The notes: generated by a model from the letters alone, not told the origin. Positions 39,464 through 47,883 are shown, numbered from the stretch's first letter. The stretch is 64,000 nucleotides of DNA from Clostridium tunisiense TJ (GCF_000300195.1 NZ_AMQH01000018.1:1-64000), one strand, 5' to 3'. Numbers and translations: made by a program.

Positions 39464-40846
39464 TTAAAATCTTTTTCTTTGAGAAGATGGTTTTATTCCC
39501 ATTTCATCTCTGTACTTAGCAATAGTTCTTCTAGATATATCCAAACCTCTGCTTAAAAGAACACTTCGAATACTAGAATCTGATAATGGCTTTTTCTCAT
39601 CCTCTTCTTGTATTATTTCTTTTATTATTCTTTTTATGTTTTGGTTAGACAACTGCTCACTACTAATATTTATAGCAGTAGTAAATAAATCCTTTATCTT
39701 TATTATTCTACCACTATTTAGTGAAATATATTTATCTCTTATCGCTCTGCTCACTGTAGATTCATGTAAATTTAGCTTGCCAGATATATTTTTTATAGTC
39801 ATTGGCTTAATATATTCTTCTCCATAATCGAAATAATCTCTTTGATAATTAATTATTTCACTGATAACTCTATATAATGTTCTTTTTCTGTTATCAACAC
39901 TTTTTATTAAAAACATAGCATTATTAATCTTTTCTTTAACATACTCTACTGCAACCTTATCATCAGAACTATTTATTATTTCTTTATATATACTATTGAT
40001 ATTTAGTTTCGGTACTATTTCCTCATTCATTAAGACTAAATACTCATCATTAACCTTCTTAATATAAGCATCTGGCAATATATAACTTATCTCATCCCCT
40101 GTGTAGAAACCTCTAGATGGTTTGGGTTCTAACCCTTTGATTAAATCTCCATACTTTTGAACCTGCATAGGTGATATTTTTAACTTTTTAGCTATTAAAG
40201 TATATTTATTTTCCGACAGCAATTGTAAATGACTAGAAATTATCTCTTCAAGGTCTTCGTTGTATAGTCCTTTTCGTTTTATTTGAATCAGAAGACATTC
40301 ACTTAGATTCCTTGCACCAATACCACAAGGATCTAATTGGTGAATAATACTTAAGCATAACTCACATAATTCCATGGAAATTGATAATTCTTTACAAACA
40401 ACATTAAGATCCAAGGTTAAATAACCTTTGCAGTCTAGATTGTCCACTAAATAACTACAAATCATGTTTTTTTTATAATCTATATTACTTTCTGCTAACT
40501 GTTCTTTTAAATAATCACTTAAAGTAGATTTATTTCCAATAAAGGTGAAAGGCGATATTTCTTCTACATAATTATTTGTTATGTAGTTTTTGCCCCCATA
40601 ATTATCAAACTCTAAGTATTTTATCATTTCTTTATAATCAAATAAATCTTTTTTAGTATTGTTATCATTAGAGGCAGCCTCACTGCTATTAGCATATTCT
40701 AAAACTATATTCTCTTGCACCTCATTATTAATATGTTGTAAAAGTTCATAAGAAGACATTTGCAAAAGTTTAATTGACAATTGCATTTCTGTAGTCATAA
40801 TTAATTTTTGTTCTTGAGTTAATCTCAATCCAAAATCTAAGTGCAT
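39464..40846 (-). CDS. rpoN: RNA polymerase sigma-54 factor
   Basis: This 460-residue sigma factor has the N-terminal activator-interacting region (LTQEQKLIMTTEMQLSIKLLQMSSYEL), the core-binding domain with LDCKGYLTLDL and LDPCGIGARNLSECLLIQI, and the helix-turn-helix ESTVSRAIRDKYI. The RpoN box SRRTIAKYRDEMGI lies near residues 438-451. It directs transcription at -24/-12 promoters with bacterial enhancer-binding proteins. GTGGAGGTGG precedes the ATG. No such activator is in the window. Confidence 0.96.
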   Translation of the reverse strand: MHLDFGLRLTQEQKLIMTTEMQLSIKLLQMSSYELLQHINNEVQENIVLEYANSSEAASNDNNTKKDLFDYKEMIKYLEFDNYGGKNYITNNYVEEISPFTFIGNKSTLSDYLKEQLAESNIDYKKNMICSYLVDNLDCKGYLTLDLNVVCKELSISMELCELCLSIIHQLDPCGIGARNLSECLLIQIKRKGLYNEDLEEIISSHLQLLSENKYTLIAKKLKISPMQVQKYGDLIKGLEPKPSRGFYTGDEISYILPDAYIKKVNDEYLVLMNEEIVPKLNINSIYKEIINSSDDKVAVEYVKEKINNAMFLIKSVDNRKRTLYRVISEIINYQRDYFDYGEEYIKPMTIKNISGKLNLHESTVSRAIRDKYISLNSGRIIKIKDLFTTAINISSEQLSNQNIKRIIKEIIQEEDEKKPLSDSSIRSVLLSRGLDISRRTIAKYRDEMGIKPSSQRKRF

Positions 40847-41181
40847 TTTCCCACCTCCACAACCTAATATATTATACCATATTTATAAATAATTTTATCT
40901 TTTTTTCATAAAGGTTGAAAATTATCAAAAGTTATAGATTTGACATTTATTATACTAGGATAAAGTAATTACCCCCTTATCTTATAATCTACTTTAATAA
41001 GCCAAGTATTTAATTTATGTACTATATTTATGTTAGTTCATGCCTATAGTTTTCTTATGCAGTAATTTTCAACTAAAAGAGGACCTTTAACAAATTACAT
41101 TTATTAAAGGTTATAAAAAAAGCCACCATTTTTAAGATTATGGTGACCTTTCGATTTATTTAACTATACTTCTTAATATTA
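40847..41181. other. Intergenic region upstream of rpoN
   Basis: It contains the terminator of the DUF429 gene at 41119-41149. The remaining AT-rich stretch presumably carries the rpoN promoter; no gene is seen. Confidence 0.55.
41119..41149 (-). terminator. Terminator of the DUF429 gene
   Basis: GGTCACCAT and ATGGTGGCT form a stem (one T-G pair) followed by TTTTTTATAA on the minus strand. Confidence 0.7.
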
Positions 41182-41925
41182 TTATATAACATCTTTACCA
41201 TAACTATATTCAATAGATTTTGGTATTTCAATCTGCATTTTAATATTATTTATATCATATTCTGGCTCCTCAGGCATAGATATAAATCCATTTTTAAGGC
41301 CTATAAATCCATTTATAGCTAAGCATACAGCATCTAAAACGTTTTCAGTTCTAACATCTTTTCTTCTAAAAGTTTTTATGCTGTAGTCTAAAATCTCATC
41401 AACATTGGGGTAAACCTTTCGTAATATATCTCTTCTTTCTTTATAACCCGCTAAAACAGTTTTGCTATTCCTCATAAATCTCCCGCTAAGAACAAAAAAA
41501 CCAATCTCGCAATTACTTTCCTTAAACTTATCTCTGTACTCAATATGATTAAATAAAAATTTATCTAATTCTCTTATCTTTTCTATAACATCCCATAATC
41601 TAGTTGAAACACTTCTACCTGTAAGCCTCTTATTAACAATATTAGCAACTCCGAAACTATTACAGTAAATAGCTTCTCTACAAGGAACAGCTGGCAGATC
41701 TAAATGACTAGAATCAAGAAGTTTTCTAGCTTCTATATCACACTTTCTCTCTTCCACCGACCCCTCTAAAAAACCCATAGGAATACTAACAAAAAATAAA
41801 TCGCTATCTTTCCATACATCTACAAGCTCATCAATGGTTTTAAAAATTCTTATACTCCAACAGCTATTTGAAAGTTTTACTCCAAGCCAGCCTCCATTAC
41901 AGACATTAATACCAATTACATTCAT
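41182..41925 (-). CDS. DUF429-family protein (predicted RNase H-like)
   Basis: 247 residues with the DUF429 pattern: an N-terminal GINVCNGGWLGVKL (probably the first acidic/metal strand altered), FFVSIPMGF, ARKLLDSSHLDLPAVPCREAIY and a C-terminal DVLDAVCLAING-type motif (ENVLDAVCLAINGF). The family is predicted to have an RNase H-like nuclease fold. In the usual motif the first strand has an Asp (GxDxxxxGW); here Asn occupies that place, so activity may be changed. TTGGGGTGA precedes the ATG. Confidence 0.75.
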   Translation of the reverse strand: MNVIGINVCNGGWLGVKLSNSCWSIRIFKTIDELVDVWKDSDLFFVSIPMGFLEGSVEERKCDIEARKLLDSSHLDLPAVPCREAIYCNSFGVANIVNKRLTGRSVSTRLWDVIEKIRELDKFLFNHIEYRDKFKESNCEIGFFVLSGRFMRNSKTVLAGYKERRDILRKVYPNVDEILDYSIKTFRRKDVRTENVLDAVCLAINGFIGLKNGFISMPEEPEYDINNIKMQIEIPKSIEYSYGKDVI

Positions 41926-42273
41926 TTTATCACCCCAATAAAATGTGTTATATAATACCTCATAATAAATTACTATATATCATATTATATACTGGTTTAG
42001 TAGATTTGTATTCAAGTTATTTGAAAATTTTTAAAATATTATTTTATAAATTAATATGATGCATTTGTTATTTTATGTACAAAACTTACTTTTAAAATAA
42101 AAATGAAAATAAAAAAATGGCCGAAGCCATTTTTTTTATCTCGAACCTTTTTCGTAAGGTGAACCTTGTGTAATAAAAAGAATACTATATTTACTATGAA
42201 TTTCTAATCTCAAAAAATCCCTTCTTAATTATATACCATTTTTTTAACTAGTTTACTATAACATTTATCAACC
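41926..42273. other. Intergenic region with terminator
   Basis: AAAAAATGGC-CGAA-GCCATTTTTTT (42112-42136) is a perfect bidirectional terminator. Nothing else is seen. This may be close to the host/prophage boundary, but no attachment-site repeat can be recognised without the other end. Confidence 0.5.
42112..42136. terminator. Bidirectional terminator after the 42274 gene
   Basis: Perfect AAAAAATGGC / GCCATTTTTTT stem with CGAA loop, 140 bases past the minus-strand stop codon. Confidence 0.8.
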
Positions 42274-43104
42274 TTAAGTTACTTCTTTTCTTATCTCTTT
42301 TAGTCTGTTCTTATGAGTATTAAATATTTTATATATCATAAATGCTGCATATATGAATGTATTAATTATATATGCGAAGGAAAAGAATGTTTCTGTAGTT
42401 ATAACTGGTAGAAAATTATTTACTGCAAATAAAAGAATCATAAAACCAGTAAAAAGGTTAAGTTTGAAATTTTTTTCTGATAATACATCTATCGTAACTA
42501 AATACATTAAAAAATTAATTGTAATGCCTATAATTAAAATTATCAATATTACTTTTTTCATAAAATTACCTTGTTCAGCTAATATGGTAAGTAATCCAAA
42601 TGAGATTAGTAAAATAAGAACACTAGAAATAGCAAGGATCAGCGGAGTTACTAATGATGAAATATTATATTTTCTTATTATATTTGAAAGTAAATCTACT
42701 GCCTTATTAGAATACTGATAAGACACATTATCACGTTGTAAAGATTTCACCCTTAAAATTTCTTCTTGTATTACTTCAATAATTCCTTTAGTATCCTCAC
42801 TCTTAATTAAATCATTAATTTTAATTATTACATCCTTTGCAGTGAATGGATATACCGCATACAAGCTATCAATAAGTTGGCTTTTATCAATGGCGTTATT
42901 TCGACACTTTACTAATGCTGCTAAGGCTTTGCTATATACTTCTAGAGCACTATCAGCTCTTTTTTGGGTTAGTTCATCTATCTCGGAGTTACTTTTTTTA
43001 AATTCTTTAAAAAGAAAAATAAATAAAGCCAGTAGTATTAACCAAATTAATGATGTATAATCACCATTCAGAATTAACTTTGTAATTTCACTAAGTATAT
43101 TCAT
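42274..43104 (-). CDS. Multi-pass membrane protein of unknown function
   Basis: I do not recognise a family. 276 residues: an N-terminal transmembrane helix (about 16-34), a charged helical cytoplasmic part (about 35-140, with QKRADSALEVYSKALAAL), then four closely spaced transmembrane helices and a basic tail (HKNRLKEIRKEV). I start at the ATG at 43104 with GGGGG five bases upstream; an in-frame ATG four codons earlier lies on that site. It stands beside the unknown three-gene operon near the prophage, so it may be accessory. Confidence 0.6.
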   Translation of the reverse strand: MNILSEITKLILNGDYTSLIWLILLALFIFLFKEFKKSNSEIDELTQKRADSALEVYSKALAALVKCRNNAIDKSQLIDSLYAVYPFTAKDVIIKINDLIKSEDTKGIIEVIQEEILRVKSLQRDNVSYQYSNKAVDLLSNIIRKYNISSLVTPLILAISSVLILLISFGLLTILAEQGNFMKKVILIILIIGITINFLMYLVTIDVLSEKNFKLNLFTGFMILLFAVNNFLPVITTETFFSFAYIINTFIYAAFMIYKIFNTHKNRLKEIRKEVT

Positions 43105-43221
43105 ATAATCCCCCATTACATCTATGATTTAATAAAATTTATTTCAATACTCTGTCTAAAATTTTCCAGCCTTCAACTATTTAATACGAACTAAGATAAG
43201 CTTACTATTCATAAAGAAATA

Positions 43222-43244
43222 AGGTAGCTTTGTGTGCTACCTTG
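43222..43244 (-). terminator. Terminator of the unknown three-gene operon
   Basis: AAGGTAGC and GCTACCTT form an 8-bp stem with a seven-base loop and TTATTTCTTT after it, 75 bases past the stop codon at 43320. Confidence 0.65.
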
Positions 43245-43319
43245 AATTATATATGTTGCTTAATAACTTTAACTATTTTGTATCAAAATCCACTTTATTT
43301 ATAGAGGCTTGTCCCCACC

Positions 43320-44015
43320 TTAATTGTGTTTTTCTTGCTCAAGACTTAAATATATTTCATAAACTAATTCTCTAATCGACTCTTTAATTCCTAGTATCTT
43401 TACTGAATTAGCGCCAATACTATAATCAAATATTTCTTTTATATTCTCTATTGAAGTCTTCATACTAAATACATTCATAGGTATAACTAGCGAACCAATT
43501 TTCTGTTTAAAAAAACGTTCCAAAATGATTATAGTGTAAGGATCATTAGCCATTATTTGTAGCAACTGTATTTTCTTTTCAATAATTTTTATTTCTTCTT
43601 CATTTTTATTTTTTTTACCATTTGATTTCTCAAGTTTTTCAATCTTTTCTTCCTCTTTTTTATTTAGTTCATTTATCATTTCAACTTTTTTCATCACTTT
43701 AAAATTCCCAAACTCAAAATTGGTTATACTAAACAATATTTCCTTTAATTGTAGTTCACGAATAACATATAAAAGCACAATTGATATTATTATAATTTTA
43801 ATATTATTTTCTGTTAGTAAAGAATTAATTAGTTTTATAATTATTTCATAAATAAATTGAAAAATAATATTGAAACATATAATAAGATTAGTTCCTAATA
43901 TTTTAAAATTTACTGTTCCATAATAATATTTAGTATATCCTATAAATATTATTATCAAAATCAATAACATTGCATATCTTAAATATAGTTTTGTATTATT
44001 TTTTTTGCTGCTCAT
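43320..44015 (-). CDS. Membrane/coiled-coil protein, third gene of unknown operon
   Basis: No family recognised. 231 residues: two or three N-terminal hydrophobic segments (about 16-35, 40-65 and 75-90), then a strongly charged Lys/Glu coiled coil (LNKKEEEKIEKLEKSNGKKNKNEEE) and a mixed C-terminal domain. I start at the ATG at 44015 with GGAGAG four bases upstream, giving a 20-base overlap with the previous gene. The layout resembles a membrane effector coupled to a cytosolic sensor, which is inference only. Confidence 0.55.
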   Translation of the reverse strand: MSSKKNNTKLYLRYAMLLILIIIFIGYTKYYYGTVNFKILGTNLIICFNIIFQFIYEIIIKLINSLLTENNIKIIIISIVLLYVIRELQLKEILFSITNFEFGNFKVMKKVEMINELNKKEEEKIEKLEKSNGKKNKNEEEIKIIEKKIQLLQIMANDPYTIIILERFFKQKIGSLVIPMNVFSMKTSIENIKEIFDYSIGANSVKILGIKESIRELVYEIYLSLEQEKHN

Positions 44016-44364
44016 TATACTCTCCATTAATGTTAACAAACCTAAATTTTTCTATGGTATTGTTAGCTATATATAGCCTTTTGCACCTAGTACATTTTCT
44101 TTTATTATTTTCTATAAGTTTATCAACATGTGCACAATATGGACATATTGAAAATTCATTTCCTTCTAAGAAATCTAACTCTAATAATGTGTGTAATTGG
44201 TTGTATAGCTCTTTTTGTGAAATTTTAGAATTCTTTAATAGGTATGGTATTGATACTTCTGTTAACCCAGCATTATCTGCTGAAGCAAACACATCAATTA
44301 ACTCTTTGTAATCTTCTATAAACTTAAGATAATTTATACCCTCCAAAGAATTCTTTACATACAT
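43996..44364 (-). CDS. Winged-helix/zinc-ribbon small protein, second gene of unknown operon
   Basis: 122 residues. The N-terminal two thirds looks like a winged helix (VSIPYLLKNSKISQKELYNQLHTLLELDFLEG). The C-terminus carries a four-cysteine zinc ribbon, CPYC and CTRC about 17 residues apart. GAGGAGG lies nine bases before the ATG. It overlaps the upstream gene by 41 bases and the downstream gene by 20, indicating tight co-translation. It could be a DNA- or RNA-binding regulator or an adaptor between the flanking proteins. Confidence 0.6.
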   Translation of the reverse strand: MYVKNSLEGINYLKFIEDYKELIDVFASADNAGLTEVSIPYLLKNSKISQKELYNQLHTLLELDFLEGNEFSICPYCAHVDKLIENNKRKCTRCKRLYIANNTIEKFRFVNINGEYNEQQKK

Positions 44365-45325
44365 TTGTTATAACCTCCTCATAAAAAAAGCTATTTACAC
44401 AAGTAATTTCTCCATCCATTTTTAAATCAACTATTGAATCATTAATGCAACATTCTAATTCTGATATTGTAAGACCTTTTTTATTCACATCATCTTCTAT
44501 AGCCATTAATCGTTGATCACTATGTATATAGTTATTATTTATACTTCTTATTAAACTTCTTTCTTCACAAATTCCATCAATACATGATGCTTCTATTATA
44601 CTTATTAATTTGCGTTCATTTCCATTTCTCTTATCTTCCATATAACTTTTAAAATACTTCTCTAAATATGTATTTAGATAATATTTTATTATATTTTTAT
44701 TAGTTACTTCAGCAAATAACGATCTAAATGCACATTTTTTTAGTGTAATCTCTTTTGTAATATTCTTATTGCTATTCTTTATATCATTAAAAAACATTGC
44801 TACTAATTTATTGTTTATGTCAATTATAAATTTACAACAATCATATATTGTCTTATCCACTAAATTTGTTGTGCCATCTTCTAAATTTTCCTCTAATTTA
44901 TTAGTTATAACACGTGATAGTTTTATAGTAGCAAATTTATCATCTTTTTTGAGATAGGTTACTTTAAAGCATTCATCTAATTGTCCATCATAATGCTCAC
45001 CATTAGCCATTTTCACTCCATTGCTTGTCTTAAATATCATAGAATATACGGAGTTCGTTATATCTTCTATTATTGGCATATGTTTATTTTTTTTATACCT
45101 ACGAATAGAGAGTATAACCATTTTTTTATATGTTTCTCCTTCTAATTCGTCCAATAATTTGCATTCATTTATATCTCTATACTTATCTATATTTTTAATG
45201 AAGTCATCTAGATTACTCTCTCTTATTTGATAATCAAAAATTTTTATAACAATTGCCTTAATATATGAAAATTCAACCTCAAGTTCTTTTATTCTTTCCC
45301 ACCTAATTGAATTATACTCTATCAT
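44324..45325 (-). CDS. Soluble protein of unknown function, first gene of unknown operon
   Basis: I do not recognise this 333-residue protein. It has no signal peptide or membrane helix, is rich in Asn, Lys, Ile and Asp, and shows mixed alpha/beta content with no classical nuclease, ATPase or protease motif visible. ATGGAGG precedes the ATG. It is first in an overlapping three-gene operon whose leader is matched by a plus-strand antisense RNA candidate. The neighbourhood (prophage edge, HicAB) suggests an accessory or defence role, not shown by the sequence. Confidence 0.55.
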   Translation of the reverse strand: MIEYNSIRWERIKELEVEFSYIKAIVIKIFDYQIRESNLDDFIKNIDKYRDINECKLLDELEGETYKKMVILSIRRYKKNKHMPIIEDITNSVYSMIFKTSNGVKMANGEHYDGQLDECFKVTYLKKDDKFATIKLSRVITNKLEENLEDGTTNLVDKTIYDCCKFIIDINNKLVAMFFNDIKNSNKNITKEITLKKCAFRSLFAEVTNKNIIKYYLNTYLEKYFKSYMEDKRNGNERKLISIIEASCIDGICEERSLIRSINNNYIHSDQRLMAIEDDVNKKGLTISELECCINDSIVDLKMDGEITCVNSFFYEEVITNVCKEFFGGYKLS

Positions 45326-45347
45326 TTTTCCTCCATTAATTATATTA

Positions 45348-45376
45348 TTGCACTTGTTTCTTTATTACTATATAAT
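45348..45376 (+). promoter_or_regulatory. Promoter of a short plus-strand RNA
   Basis: TTGCAC (45348-45353) and TATAAT (45371-45376) with a 17-base spacer: close to a perfect sigma-A promoter. No protein gene follows on this strand before a hairpin 35 bases downstream. Confidence 0.65.
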
Positions 45377-45382
45377 AGAGAT

Positions 45383-45450
45383 AATAAAGATATAAATGCA
45401 TTCTTTCTTTAAGCCACCTGTGATTTGCGGTCAGGGTGGTTTATTTATTT
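45383..45450 (+). ncRNA. Candidate antisense small RNA (about 70 nt)
   Basis: Start inferred from the TTGCAC/TATAAT promoter. The end is inferred from a hairpin AAGCCACC / GGTGGTTT with loop containing TGATTTGCGG, followed by TTTATTTATTTC. The RNA is complementary to the leader of the minus-strand operon at 43320-45325, whose promoter faces it. The architecture recalls antisense RNAs of type I toxin-antitoxin or plasmid control systems. Confidence 0.5.
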
Positions 45451-45452
45451 CT
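45411..45452 (+). terminator. Hairpin terminator of the antisense RNA
   Basis: AAGCCACCTG and CAGGGTGGTTT pair with one bulge, followed by a T-rich tail on the plus strand. Unusually GC-rich for this region. Confidence 0.6.
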
Positions 45453-45481
45453 AATATATACTATTTTTTACAACTTGTACA
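45453..45481 (-). promoter_or_regulatory. Possible promoter of the unknown three-gene operon
   Basis: Minus-strand TGTACA (45476-45481) and TATATT (45453-45458), spacer 17. It faces the plus-strand promoter at 45348 so that the two transcripts overlap. Confidence 0.4.
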
Positions 45482-45527
45482 GTTTTCGACAAAACATTAC
45501 GTATTTTTTAAATAATAAGAGGTAGTC

Positions 45528-45553
45528 TCTAATTACATAGATACTACCTCTAA
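45528..45553 (-). terminator. Hairpin after the DUF4352-like gene
   Basis: AGAGGTAGT and ACTACCTCT form a 9-bp stem; it lies just at the 45558 gene stop. T-run weak. Confidence 0.6.
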
Positions 45554-45557
45554 ATTT

Positions 45558-46145
45558 TTACTGCATTTCAACCATAAATTTTACATCTGCTTTATCATTA
45601 AACATATTATCATAATAATCTAGTTCTAGTTTACTACCCTCATTAAATCCATAGCTCATTTCAGCAGTGCATTGTTTCCCTTGCGCTATATTCTGAGGCA
45701 TTTTTTCAGCTCCTGCTGGATAGCTCTCTAATACGTTACCAACTTCATCATATGTTTTAAAATTAGATTCCGATATAAACAAATCCTCATCTAATGTTAA
45801 GTTTTTATAGGTAAATTCAATAACAGCAACTTTATTAGCTTTCTTCTCTGTAAATTGATTTCTTTTATCTGTTAAAATAACTTTGTTTATTGTTATTTCA
45901 TATTTATCCTTATAGTTATATTTTTCTCCTACCTTTAGAACTTTAATTTCTTCTTTTTTAGGTTCTTGCTTAGCTTGTTCATCTTTTTTTGCTTCTTCTT
46001 TATCTACTTTTACATTTGTAGAAATAGCTGACCCAATTTCTTTCTTAACCCTACTTATAGCTGAAGCATCTCCAATAAAAAATCCAGCTACAAAAGCAAC
46101 TAAACCTACAACTACAGGTATTACTATTTGTTTTTTTAATTTCAT
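45558..46145 (-). CDS. Membrane-anchored DUF4352-like protein
   Basis: 195 residues: an N-terminal hydrophobic anchor (VIPVVVGLVAFVAGFFIG), a Lys/Glu-rich linker (EEAKKDEQAKQEPKKEEIK) and an extracytoplasmic immunoglobulin-like domain (KYEITINKVILTDKR, VAVIEFTYKN, TYDEVGNVLESYP) of the DUF4352/DUF5067 type. There is no lipobox, so it is probably a signal-anchored protein. Such proteins are common in Firmicute prophages and accessory regions with unknown roles. ATGGAGGG precedes the ATG. Confidence 0.7.
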   Translation of the reverse strand: MKLKKQIVIPVVVGLVAFVAGFFIGDASAISRVKKEIGSAISTNVKVDKEEAKKDEQAKQEPKKEEIKVLKVGEKYNYKDKYEITINKVILTDKRNQFTEKKANKVAVIEFTYKNLTLDEDLFISESNFKTYDEVGNVLESYPAGAEKMPQNIAQGKQCTAEMSYGFNEGSKLELDYYDNMFNDKADVKFMVEMQ

Positions 46146-46227
46146 TGTTATCCCTCCATAAATTCAAACTCGTATATATTTTAACATACTTTACTATATT
46201 TTACATAGATGGACAAAAAAATAAAAA

Positions 46228-46255
46228 AGAAGTCTCTATGAAACTAGAGACTTCC
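46228..46255 (-). terminator. Terminator of hicAB
   Basis: GAAGTCTCTA and TAGAGACTTC form a perfect 10-bp stem followed by TTTTTTATTTTTTT on the minus strand. Confidence 0.85.
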
Positions 46256-46280
46256 TTTAACTTTAAACTTTTTTAACCTA

Positions 46281-46688
46281 TTATATTTTTCTTGATAAGT
46301 TTAAATGTTCAATTATACCTCTTTGCAGAATTTGAGAGAAGTTAACCTTATTCTCTTCTGCTATTTTTTTCATCCAATATGGCAAAGTAACAGTTTTGTT
46401 GACTGATTTATTATTCATTTCTTCTCTTACTGGAACCATATTAACTAACACTGGAACTACAAAACTACCTTTTTCAATTTGAATATTCTCAGGCTTAGTT
46501 GCTTCAGGAATACTTTCATTATCTTCCTCCATGCTCCAAATCCAAAGCTCTAAAACTTCTTTTGCCATTACTATACCTTCTTCAAGTGTTTTCCCTTCAG
46601 TGATGCACCCTGGTAGGTCGGGGAATGTTATGCAATAACCTTCTTTTTCTCCTTGTTCAAATACTGCTGGAAACATATATTTATCCAA
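46281..46688 (-). CDS. hicB: HicB antitoxin
   Basis: This 135-residue antitoxin has the N-terminal partial RNase H-like HicB fold (FPAVFEQGEKEGYCITFPDLPGCITEGKTLEEGIVMAKEVLELWI) that blocks HicA. Its C-terminal segment (KTVTLPYWMKKIAEENKVNFSQILQRGI) resembles a ribbon-helix-helix DNA-binding domain, allowing autoregulation. The start is a TTG with AGGAGG seven bases upstream. It follows hicA by 53 bases. Confidence 0.93.
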   Translation of the reverse strand: MDKYMFPAVFEQGEKEGYCITFPDLPGCITEGKTLEEGIVMAKEVLELWIWSMEEDNESIPEATKPENIQIEKGSFVVPVLVNMVPVREEMNNKSVNKTVTLPYWMKKIAEENKVNFSQILQRGIIEHLNLSRKI

Positions 46689-46741
46689 CTTAAAACCTCC
46701 TAATTAAATTTTATCTATATATTAACCTCTAACAAGGAGGG

Positions 46742-46924
46742 CTATTTGAGCCCTGCTTGTTTCAAGATTGTGTTTAATGTTTTTATATCTAAGTCTGTGT
46801 TATGATAAGGAACTGTGACCTTACCTTTGTTGATTTGATGTTTAAACTGTTTGTGTGAACCTCTTTGTGCTACTTCAAACCAACCATTTTTTTCTAAGAT
46901 TTTTATTATTTCTTTTGGCTTCAT
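46742..46924 (-). CDS. hicA: HicA toxin (mRNA interferase)
   Basis: This 60-residue double-stranded-RNA-binding-fold toxin cleaves mRNA. The catalytic histidine is His24 in RGSHKQFKH, and the family pattern IKILEKNGWFEVAQRGSHKQF and VTVPYHNTDL is complete. GGGAGGG lies before the ATG. It is encoded first, with hicB behind it, the most common order. The pair may stabilise the prophage or act in phage exclusion. Confidence 0.94.
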   Translation of the reverse strand: MKPKEIIKILEKNGWFEVAQRGSHKQFKHQINKGKVTVPYHNTDLDIKTLNTILKQAGLK

Positions 46925-47054
46925 CCATCACCCTCCCTACAATTATAGTATAACACGTGTTTATAACACGTGTCAACATATTTTATTAAAATAATTCCCA
47001 TAAATTCAATGAAATATTATAATTTATTTGCGTGTATTCCGTATATTTAAGCAT

Positions 47055-47100
47055 AAAAAAAGAAGGTAGACTCTAAAAATAGAGTCTACCTTCTTTTTTT
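47055..47100. terminator. Strong bidirectional terminator after the amidase gene
   Basis: AAAAGAAGGTAGACTCT and AGAGTCTACCTTCTTTT form a 17-bp perfect stem with A and T runs on both sides. It ends the late prophage transcript and isolates hicAB. Confidence 0.9.
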
Positions 47101-47104
47101 TAAA

Positions 47105-47881
47105 CTAATCTTTTTTTATATATTTTGCAGATGCATATCCACTTGCTTTGCCATTGTTGTAATACACTAAATACCAGCCATCTCTTAGTTCTCCAAGTTC
47201 TACTTTAGCACCACTTTTTAAAGTGTCCCAAATATCATAGTTAGTGCCTCTTCCAGCACGAACATTTAACTCTGTTGCGGTAACAGTTCCGTATTGGATA
47301 TTTTGTTGTAGATTAGATTGCCTAATTGCTATTCCTAAGTGATTTAAGATTCCATAAGCTATTGTTCTACCCATAGCCTTTTGTTCATCTACAGTATCGA
47401 ATAACTGCCTATCTACTGCATTATCTATAAATCCCCCTTCTACAATTACAGCATCCATTCTTGTGTTTTTAATTACATAGTAGTAATCTTTATTATCTTG
47501 ACCTCGTTTTTCGTATATCTTTATTGTATTTTGCCCTAATGATTTCATTGCTGCAGCTATACTATTTGCAAGTGCTAATCCTTTATTTCTATAGATAGAG
47601 TGAATAACTTCCCCTCTGTCGCCCCCTCCAGCATTGTAATGGATAGAAATAAAATAATCAGCTCCCCACTCATTAGCCATTCTAACTCTTTCAGCTAAAG
47701 ATACAGTTTTGTCAATATCCCTAGAAGTCATTACTTCAATATCATACTGTTCAAGAATGTTTTTACACTCTAGTCCAGTAATTAAATTCATAGCCTTTTC
47801 AATTAATGCTCCACTTACGGCTCCTGAATCACTTCCACCATGGCCAAAATCTAAGAATATCTTTATTTTTATTATACTCAT
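47105..47881 (-). CDS. Phage endolysin: N-acetylmuramoyl-L-alanine amidase with SH3 domain
   Basis: 258-residue lysin. The N-terminal Amidase_3 domain has the zinc ligands His14 (DFGHGG), Glu28 and His81 (SIHYNAG) and the catalytic Glu148 (VIVEGGFIDN). The C-terminal bacterial SH3 domain (about 194-257, TELNVRAGRGTNYDIWDTLKSGAKV) binds the cell wall. There is no signal peptide, so release needs the holin encoded next to it. GGAGGG precedes the ATG. It cleaves the bond between muramic acid and L-alanine. Confidence 0.95.
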   Translation of the reverse strand: MSIIKIKIFLDFGHGGSDSGAVSGALIEKAMNLITGLECKNILEQYDIEVMTSRDIDKTVSLAERVRMANEWGADYFISIHYNAGGGDRGEVIHSIYRNKGLALANSIAAAMKSLGQNTIKIYEKRGQDNKDYYYVIKNTRMDAVIVEGGFIDNAVDRQLFDTVDEQKAMGRTIAYGILNHLGIAIRQSNLQQNIQYGTVTATELNVRAGRGTNYDIWDTLKSGAKVELGELRDGWYLVYYNNGKASGYASAKYIKKD

Positions 47882-47883
47882 AA

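Noticed and set aside
45396-45515. 39-codon frame starting inside the antisense RNA, possible small toxin
   Set aside because: No ribosome-binding site, it runs through the terminator hairpin, and it lacks a toxin-like hydrophobic stretch with basic tail.
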